DNA of 9,737 bases from an uncultured Eubacteriales bacterium. Lineage in GTDB: Bacteria; Bacillota_A; Clostridia; Oscillospirales; Oscillospiraceae. This document shows, piece by piece, positions 5,103-9,737 of the stretch. The DNA lies in the NCBI GenBank assembly GCA_949739085.1, contig CATIYU010000110.1, positions 1 to 9,737 on the forward strand, given 5' to 3'. Numbering within the stretch: the stretch's first letter is position 1; every line of letters starts with the position of its first letter. The position numbers were made by a program, and so were the translations under genes. The notes under the pieces are model-generated. The model saw nothing but the letters and a program-made list of their open reading frames with translations. It made no database searches and had not been told where the DNA came from.

Positions 5103-6737
5103 ATGAACAACCACTATCCCCTGCCTGTGGAGCGGCCCCGCTCCTTTTCCTATGTCAAGCGCGGCATCCCCGAGGTGACTGTGGAACAGCGGGAACGGGC
5201 TCTGAGGGCCACCCACTACAACGAGTTCGCTTTCCCCGCCGGTATGCTCACCGTGGACATGCTCTCCGACTCCGGCACCACCGCCATGACCGACGTGCAG
5301 TGGTCGGCCCTCATGCTGGGGGACGAGTCCTACGGGCGCAACAAGGGCTACTATGTCCTCCTGGACGCCCTCCGGGACGTCTTTGAGCGGGGAGACCAAC
5401 AGAAGCGGGTTATTGACCTGGTCCGCACCGGCTGCACGGACATCGACCGGATGATGGACGAGCTCTATCTCTGCGAGTACGAGGGCGGCCTCTTCAACGG
5501 CGGCGCGGCCCAAATGGAGCGGCCCAACGCCTTCATCCTGCCCCAGGGCCGGGCGGCGGAGAGCGTCCTCTTTGAGATGGTCCGGAAAATCCTCTCCCAG
5601 CGCTTCCCGGGCAGGCAGTTTACCATCCCCTCCAACGGACATTTTGACACCACTGAGGGCAACATCAAGCAGATGGGCTCCATCCCCCGGAACCTCTATA
5701 ACAAGGCCCTGCTGTGGGAGATCCCAGAGGGCGGCTCCTATGAGAAAAATCCCTTCAAGGGCAACATGGACACCAAGAAGCTGGAGGAGCTCATTGAGGC
5801 GCTGGGTCCGGAGAACGTCCCCCTGGTGTACACCACCATCACCAACAACACCGTCTGCGGCCAGCCGGTGGCTATGGCCAACCTCCGGGAGAGCAGCCGC
5901 ATCGCCCACAAGTACGGCATCCCCTTCATGCTGGACGCCGCCCGCTGGGCGGAAAACGCCTACTTTATCAAAGTCAACGAGGAGGGGTACGCGGATAAGT
6001 CCATCGCGGAGATCGCCAGGGAGATGTTCTCCTACTGCGACGGCTTTACCGCCTCCCTTAAAAAGGACGGCCACGCCAACATGGGCGGCATTCTGGCCTT
6101 CCGGGACAAGGGCCTGTTCTGGAAGAACTTCTCTGACTTCAACGCTGACGGCTCGGTGCAAAACGACGTGGGCATCCAGCTGAAGGTTAAGCAGATCTCC
6201 TGCTACGGCAACGACTCCTACGGCGGCATGTCCGGCCGGGGCATCCTGGCCCTGGCCGCCGGACTCTATGAGTGCCTGGATTTCCACTACTTAGACGAGC
6301 GGGTGAAGCAGTGCGAGTACTTGGCCCAGGGCTTTTACAAGGCCGGGGTGAAGGGCGTGGTGCTGCCCGCCGGAGGCCACGGCGTGTACATCAACATGGA
6401 CGAGTTCTTTGACGGCAGGCGGGGCCACGACACCTTCGCCGGGCAGGGCTTCTCCATTGAACTCATCCGCCGCTATGGTATCCGCACCTCCGAGCTGGGG
6501 GACTACTCCATGGAATACGACCTGAAGACCCCGGAACAGCAGGCGGAGGTGTGCAACGTGGTGCGCTTTGCCGTCAACCGCAGCCAGCTCAGCCGGGAGC
6601 ATCTGGATTACGTCATCGCCGCGGTGAAGGCCCTGTACGAGGACCGGGAGTCCATCCCCAACATCCGCATTGTCAGTGGCCGCACCCTGCCTATGCGCCA
6701 CTTCCACGCCTTCCTGGAGCCCTATCCCAACAAATAA
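5103..6737 (+). CDS. tnaA: Tryptophanase-type PLP-dependent beta-eliminating lyase (long form)
   Basis: Fold-type I PLP enzyme of the tryptophanase/tyrosine phenol-lyase family, expected to cleave an aromatic amino acid to pyruvate, ammonia and indole or phenol in the cytoplasm. The Schiff-base lysine is Lys321 in SLKKDGHANMGG. Asp278 and Arg281 (LDAARWAENAYF) match the PLP-binding pair of E. coli TnaA. Tyr77 lies in GDESY, the phosphate loop is QGRAAE (148-153), and Arg488 (NVVRFAVNR) matches the carboxylate-binding arginine. His533 in MRHFHA matches TnaA His463, and Leu465 stands where tyrosine phenol-lyase has its key Arg381, so tryptophanase is favoured. At 544 residues it exceeds TnaA (471), mainly through about 44 extra residues before the phosphate loop. 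The ATG has GGAGG seven bases upstream (5091-5095). The family is certain; indole production is likely but inferred. Confidence 0.85.
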   Translation: MNNHYPLPVERPRSFSYVKRGIPEVTVEQRERALRATHYNEFAFPAGMLTVDMLSDSGTTAMTDVQWSALMLGDESYGRNKGYYVLLDALRDVFERGDQQKRVIDLVRTGCTDIDRMMDELYLCEYEGGLFNGGAAQMERPNAFILPQGRAAESVLFEMVRKILSQRFPGRQFTIPSNGHFDTTEGNIKQMGSIPRNLYNKALLWEIPEGGSYEKNPFKGNMDTKKLEELIEALGPENVPLVYTTITNNTVCGQPVAMANLRESSRIAHKYGIPFMLDAARWAENAYFIKVNEEGYADKSIAEIAREMFSYCDGFTASLKKDGHANMGGILAFRDKGLFWKNFSDFNADGSVQNDVGIQLKVKQISCYGNDSYGGMSGRGILALAAGLYECLDFHYLDERVKQCEYLAQGFYKAGVKGVVLPAGGHGVYINMDEFFDGRRGHDTFAGQGFSIELIRRYGIRTSELGDYSMEYDLKTPEQQAEVCNVVRFAVNRSQLSREHLDYVIAAVKALYEDRESIPNIRIVSGRTLPMRHFHAFLEPYPNK

Positions 6738-6752
6738 AAGAGACAAAAGAGC

Positions 6753-6816
6753 CCCCGGGCGCGGTCCGCCGTGTCCGGGGCGCACTGAGAAAGCACAAAA
6801 AGGACGCAAGCCGTCC
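6753..6816 (+). repeat. Hairpin-forming spacer between the lyase and YitT-family genes
   Basis: The 96-bp spacer holds CCCCGG (6753-6758) pairing with CCGGGG (6775-6780), then GGACG (6802-6806) pairing with CGTCC (6812-6816). Neither is followed by a T run, so these are not convincing terminators and read-through is expected. No separate promoter was recognised. They may slow polymerase or set the relative stability of the upstream and downstream messages. Confidence 0.4.
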
Positions 6817-6833
6817 GGCAAGGAGGAAACGCC

Positions 6834-7700
6834 ATGCGCGTGACAAAAAGCAACCTCAAGGATTTCCTGATGATTACTCTGGGCACCGCCATCTGCGGCG
6901 TGGGGGTGTATTTCCTGCTCATCCCCAGCCACCTGTCCGTGGGCAGCATCTCGGGCCTGGCTATCATTCTCAGCAACCTCATCCCCCTGCCCATCTCCAC
7001 GATCACCTTTATCCTCAACGTGGGGCTGCTCCTGGTGGGCTTCCTCCTCATTGGGCGGGAGTTCGGCGCGAAGACGGTCTACACCTCCGTTCTGCTCCCT
7101 ATATTCCTGGGGGCCTTTGAGCAGATATTCCCCGACCCCCAGTCCATCACTGGCGACGTTTTCGCGGATATGATCTGCTACCTCTTCATCGTCAGCGTGG
7201 GGCAGGCCATACTTTTTACCCACAACGCCTCCTCCGGCGGTCTGGACATTGTGGGCAAGCTGCTCAACAAGTTCTTCCGCATGGAGCTGGGCAAGGCGGT
7301 GGCCCTGGCGGGCATGTGCGTGGCGCTGTCCTCCGCCTTCCTCTATGATTTAAAGACGGTGGCCCTCAGCGTGCTGGGTACCTACCTGGGCGGCATTGTG
7401 CTGGATCACTTCATTTTCGGTTTTGACCAGAAGCGCCGGGTGTGCGTCCTCTCCCATAAGGTGGAGGAGGTGCGGAAGTTCATCATCAATACCATGCACA
7501 GCGGCGCGACGATCTACGAGGCCATCGGCGCTTACGACCACGTGCCCCACAAGGAAATTGTGGTCATTGTCAACAAGGCGGAGTATGTCCAGCTGATGGC
7601 GTACCTGGAGAAAACCGACCCCACCGCCTTCGTTACAGTCTACGCTGTCAGTTCCGTTTCCTACCAGCCCAAGCCCGCCGGCGCGGCCCGCCATGAGTAA
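6834..7700 (+). CDS. YitT-family integral membrane protein with C-terminal DUF2179 domain
   Basis: A 288-residue membrane protein. Hydrophobic segments are visible at about residues 11-31, 36-52, 55-75, 81-98, 110-130, 152-170 and 176-196, with the conserved LIPSHLSVGSISGLAI and THNASSGGLDIVGKLL stretches typical of this family. From about residue 200 a soluble domain follows (RRVCVLSHKVEEVRKFI, then SGATIYEAIGAY), which matches the DUF2179 domain found at the end of YitT proteins. The length is normal. The family's role is not firmly established; a transporter or membrane regulator is usually suggested. The ATG has AGGAGG at 6821-6826, seven bases away. It lies 96 bp after the lyase gene and 12 bp before the acetyltransferase gene, so a role in moving an amino acid or aromatic product is conceivable but unproven. 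Confidence 0.85.
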   Translation: MRVTKSNLKDFLMITLGTAICGVGVYFLLIPSHLSVGSISGLAIILSNLIPLPISTITFILNVGLLLVGFLLIGREFGAKTVYTSVLLPIFLGAFEQIFPDPQSITGDVFADMICYLFIVSVGQAILFTHNASSGGLDIVGKLLNKFFRMELGKAVALAGMCVALSSAFLYDLKTVALSVLGTYLGGIVLDHFIFGFDQKRRVCVLSHKVEEVRKFIINTMHSGATIYEAIGAYDHVPHKEIVVIVNKAEYVQLMAYLEKTDPTAFVTVYAVSSVSYQPKPAGAARHE

Positions 7701-7712
7701 GGGAGGCGCTGT

Positions 7713-8309
7713 ATGACAGAACGGGAAAAAATGCTGGCTGGACTGCCCTACGACTGCGGCGACCAGGAATTGCTGGCGCTGTGGCACAGAGCCAAGGACC
7801 TGGCGCGGGACTTTAACCGGACGGATTCTGCGGACCTGGCAGAAAAAGATCGCATCCTGAATAAGCTGCTGGGCAGCCGGGGCGGAAATCTGTGGATCAC
7901 CCCGCCCTTCTTCGTGGACTACGGCGTCAATATCCACTTTGGGGACAACTGCGAGGTCAACATGAACTGCACCTTTCTGGATGACAACAAAATCGTGGTG
8001 GGCGACAACGCCCTTATCGCCCCCAACGTTCAAATCTACACGGCCTTTCACCCTGCGGACGCCGCCCAGCGGTTCGGCGGTCCCAGGGAGGACGGCTTCT
8101 TCGACTTCTCCGTGACCCAGACGGCCCCGGTGGTCATCGGGGACAATGTGTGGATTGGCGGCGGCGCAATCATCCTGCCCGGCGTCACCATCGGGAGCAA
8201 CGTGGTGATTGGGGCGGGGAGCGTGGTGACGCGGGATATCCCGGACAACACGGTCGCCTATGGCAATCCCTGCCGGGCCGTCCGAGAGAACTGGGGCGGC
8301 CCCGCGTAA
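7713..8309 (+). CDS. Maltose/galactoside-type O-acetyltransferase
   Basis: A 198-residue left-handed beta-helix acetyltransferase of the Maa/LacA/NodL type, expected to move an acetyl group from acetyl-CoA to a sugar hydroxyl. Residues about 1-55 form the helical N-terminal domain (EREKMLAGLPYDCGDQEL). Hexapeptide repeats follow from about residue 65, interrupted by the loop with the catalytic histidine, His113 in YTAFHPAD. They resume in VVIGDNVWIGGGAIILPGV, and the protein ends with the family signature DIPDNTVAYGNPCRAVRE. The length is normal for the family. The ATG has GGGAGG at 7701-7706, six bases away, and the gap to the YitT-family gene is only 12 bp, so the two are co-transcribed. 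The acceptor is unknown. Related enzymes are often annotated as thiogalactoside or maltose acetyltransferases without proof of substrate. Confidence 0.9.
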   Translation: MTEREKMLAGLPYDCGDQELLALWHRAKDLARDFNRTDSADLAEKDRILNKLLGSRGGNLWITPPFFVDYGVNIHFGDNCEVNMNCTFLDDNKIVVGDNALIAPNVQIYTAFHPADAAQRFGGPREDGFFDFSVTQTAPVVIGDNVWIGGGAIILPGVTIGSNVVIGAGSVVTRDIPDNTVAYGNPCRAVRENWGGPA

Positions 8310-8344
8310 AAAACCAGGCTGGAGAAATTCCAGCCTGGCTTTTT
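8308..8344. terminator. Bidirectional terminator between convergent genes
   Basis: CCAGGCTGGA (8314-8323) pairs perfectly with TCCAGCCTGG (8329-8338) around a GAAAT loop. Rightward the stem is followed by CTTTTT (8339-8344). Leftward it is followed by six T residues (complement of 8308-8313). It fills the whole gap between the stop codons of the acetyltransferase (8309) and the beta-galactosidase (8345), so one element ends both transcripts. Confidence 0.95.
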
Positions 8345-9737
8345 CTATCCAACGTCCGGAGCGTCCCGCAGGACAATTCCGCCGCCGGTTTTGCCCTCGG
8401 TCTCGAAGAGGATGATCTCGTTTTCGCCCTCTTTCAGCAGAGGGGCGGGGATGTACAGCCGCCGCTGGGGGCCGATTTCCCAGAACCGGCCCAAATGAAA
8501 GCCGTTGATGAACGCGCAGCCCTTCCCCCAGCCGGAGAAATCCAAAAAGGTGTCCCCCAGCTCCTCCGCCTGGAAGGTAAAGCGGTAAAAGCCTGGCAGG
8601 CCCTCCTGCCAGGGCAGGGAGAAGTCCACCTTCTCCAGGTTGTCCAGCGGCAGGGGGTACTGCTTCCAGCGGCAGTGCCAATGTCCGTTGACAGCCACGC
8701 CCCTGCCAATCCCCTTTCGCTGGTCCTCCAGGCGGCAGCCGAAGTTGACCCGGCCCATGTTCTCCACCAGAATATCCAGGGAGGCCCCCCGCTGGAAGGA
8801 GATGTCCAGCGGCTTTTCCTCCAGGAGCTCCCGGTCGTAGAGGGTGGCGGCGCTTTTGCCGTCCACGAAGATCTGGGCCCGGTCGTTGGCTCCGCACAGA
8901 CGGATCCGGTCCAGACGCTCCTCGGTATCCAGGGCGGAGCGGTATAAGATGTAGCCGTAATTCTGCCCCAGCTTCTCCATGTACTGGGGGTGCGTTCCCT
9001 CCACCGGCGCGCTCAACTTTTCCAGAACGGAAAAGAGCCCTGTCTTCTCCGCCACCGGCAGGGGGCCGTAGGCCATGCGGCGGATGGGGGCGGATGGGGG
9101 CGCGTCCGGAATTTCACGGAACCGGGAGATAACCTTCTGGTACCGGCGGTATTTCTCCGTAATCTGGCCGTCTTCCGTCAGCACCCCGTCGTAGTCGTAG
9201 CTGGTCACGTCCGGCGTCAGCTTATCGTAGTAGTTGGAGCCGTTCATAAAGCCGAAGTTGGTGCCCCCGGCAAACATGTAGAGGTTGACGCTGCCCAGCT
9301 CCAGCAGCTTTTCCAGGTCCTGGGCGGACTCCTCCAGGCGGCCTCCGGCGTGTCCGCCGCCCCAGTAGTCAAACCAGCCCACCCAGAACTCCATGCACAT
9401 CAAAGGCCCCACCGGGCGGTACTGCCGCAGCGCCTGGAACCGCTCCTCTGGCCGGGAGCCGAAGTTTACCGTGGCCAGGGCGCCGTCCACCGTTCCGCCG
9501 TCCAGCCGCTCCCGGTCCGGGCCGTCGGAGGTGGCCAGAGGGACCGCAATCCCCTCCCGGCGCATCAGGTCCCGCAGCCAGACCAGGTAGGCGGCGTCGT
9601 TGGCAAAGGAGCCGTACTCGTTTTCCACCTGCATGAGGATTACGGGGCCGCCCCGGTCGATTTGCAGGGGGACCAGCTTCTCCAGCAGCACCCGGAAGTA
9701 ATCCTCCACGTGCCGCAGGAAGGGGGGATAGGCGGCC
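8345..9737 (-). CDS. GH35 beta-galactosidase, N-terminus outside the window
   Basis: A glycoside hydrolase family 35 enzyme that releases terminal beta-linked galactose. The acid/base glutamate is in QVENEYGS (Glu codon at 9617-9619) and the nucleophile is in MCMEFWVGWFDYWG (codon at 9389-9391). FAGGTNFGFMNG is another family hallmark. The C-terminal part is beta-rich and includes FINGFHLGRFWEIGPQ, the usual closing galactose-binding-like domain. A GTG codon at 9707-9709 is not the true start: the frame stays open through AAYPPFLRH to the window edge and that stretch fits the GH35 fold. About 460 residues are visible. Given the usual family length near 580-600, roughly 120-140 residues are missing. 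No signal peptide can be judged. The gene runs convergently toward the acetyltransferase and shares its terminator. Confidence 0.92.
   Translation of the reverse strand, partial: AAYPPFLRHVEDYFRVLLEKLVPLQIDRGGPVILMQVENEYGSFANDAAYLVWLRDLMRREGIAVPLATSDGPDRERLDGGTVDGALATVNFGSRPEERFQALRQYRPVGPLMCMEFWVGWFDYWGGGHAGGRLEESAQDLEKLLELGSVNLYMFAGGTNFGFMNGSNYYDKLTPDVTSYDYDGVLTEDGQITEKYRRYQKVISRFREIPDAPPSAPIRRMAYGPLPVAEKTGLFSVLEKLSAPVEGTHPQYMEKLGQNYGYILYRSALDTEERLDRIRLCGANDRAQIFVDGKSAATLYDRELLEEKPLDISFQRGASLDILVENMGRVNFGCRLEDQRKGIGRGVAVNGHWHCRWKQYPLPLDNLEKVDFSLPWQEGLPGFYRFTFQAEELGDTFLDFSGWGKGCAFINGFHLGRFWEIGPQRRLYIPAPLLKEGENEIILFETEGKTGGGIVLRDAPDVG

Noticed and set aside
4947..6287. A 446-codon open frame on the minus strand opposite the lyase gene.
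   Set aside because: It is a typical antisense shadow of a GC-rich gene: low-complexity Gly/Val/His/Gln-rich protein, no recognisable domain, no ribosome binding site, and it runs through the lyase promoter region.
5103..6737. Naming the lyase a tyrosine phenol-lyase.
   Set aside because: The residue aligned with the tyrosine-specific Arg381 is Leu465, and His533 occupies the tryptophanase-type histidine position.
6753..6816. GC hairpins after the lyase gene as a transcription terminator.
   Set aside because: There is no T tract on either side of the stems, and the next gene follows closely with a strong ribosome binding site but no visible promoter.
6291..7223. A 310-codon open frame on the minus strand.
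   Set aside because: It overlaps the end of the lyase gene and the start of the YitT-family gene in antisense, and has no domain or start signal.
7350..8897. A 515-codon open frame on the minus strand spanning the YitT-family, acetyltransferase and beta-galactosidase regions.
   Set aside because: It crosses a strong bidirectional terminator and three well-supported genes, and its protein shows only compositional bias.
9081..9100. Tandem 10-bp repeat CGGATGGGGG in the beta-galactosidase gene.
   Set aside because: It lies in a Pro/Ala-rich linker, does not disrupt the frame and is only two copies. It is a minor slippage-type duplication.
9707..9709. GTG as the start of the beta-galactosidase.
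   Set aside because: The reading frame continues upstream to the window edge with sequence that fits the GH35 fold, and the catalytic domain would otherwise be truncated.

Overview
The window looks like a chromosomal segment from a GC-rich member of the Bacillota, most likely class Clostridia and plausibly an Oscillospiraceae-type gut bacterium. This is inferred from GC-rich coding DNA combined with strong GGAGG ribosome binding sites, sigma-A-type promoters, factor-independent terminators, and the gene mix: a lipoprotein solute-binding protein, a clostridial-type RluA protein, a YitT-family protein, a tryptophanase-type lyase and a GH35 beta-galactosidase. No species can be named from the sequence alone. 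There are no rRNA or tRNA genes, no CRISPR array and no recognisable insertion sequence.

Layout. The left edge (1-253) is non-coding. It holds a good leftward promoter for a gene outside the window and a long perfect hairpin that ends the next gene. A large lipoprotein with a solute-binding C-terminal half (254-2557, minus) follows. A 374-bp gap (2558-2931) contains a terminator, candidate control elements for the lipoprotein gene, and a stretch on the plus strand that closely resembles the core of a T-box antiterminator. Two minus-strand genes form a small RNA-related operon: an RluA-family pseudouridine synthase (3887-4822), then 22 bp later a DEDDh 3'-5' exonuclease (2932-3864). They are read from a strong promoter at 4842-4877 and end at the terminator at 2850-2903.

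The divergent gap 4823-5102 carries back-to-back promoters. Rightward transcription gives a likely three-gene operon: a tryptophanase-type PLP lyase (5103-6737), a YitT-family membrane protein (6834-7700) and a maltose/galactoside-type O-acetyltransferase (7713-8309). It ends at a bidirectional terminator (8308-8344) shared with a convergent GH35 beta-galactosidase (8345 to the window edge), whose N-terminus lies beyond the window.

How it fits together. The lyase would turn tryptophan, or a related amino acid, into pyruvate, ammonia and an aromatic leaving group such as indole. The YitT protein sits where a tryptophan permease might be expected in a classical tna operon. The most interesting element is the roughly 127-nt leader of the lyase gene. 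It contains an exact 8-nt complement of the Shine-Dalgarno region, a candidate competing pairing, and a 28-codon open frame with a single Trp codon. This suggests leader-based control of translation, but no experiment or alignment supports it yet. The rest of the window is ordinary metabolic and housekeeping content.
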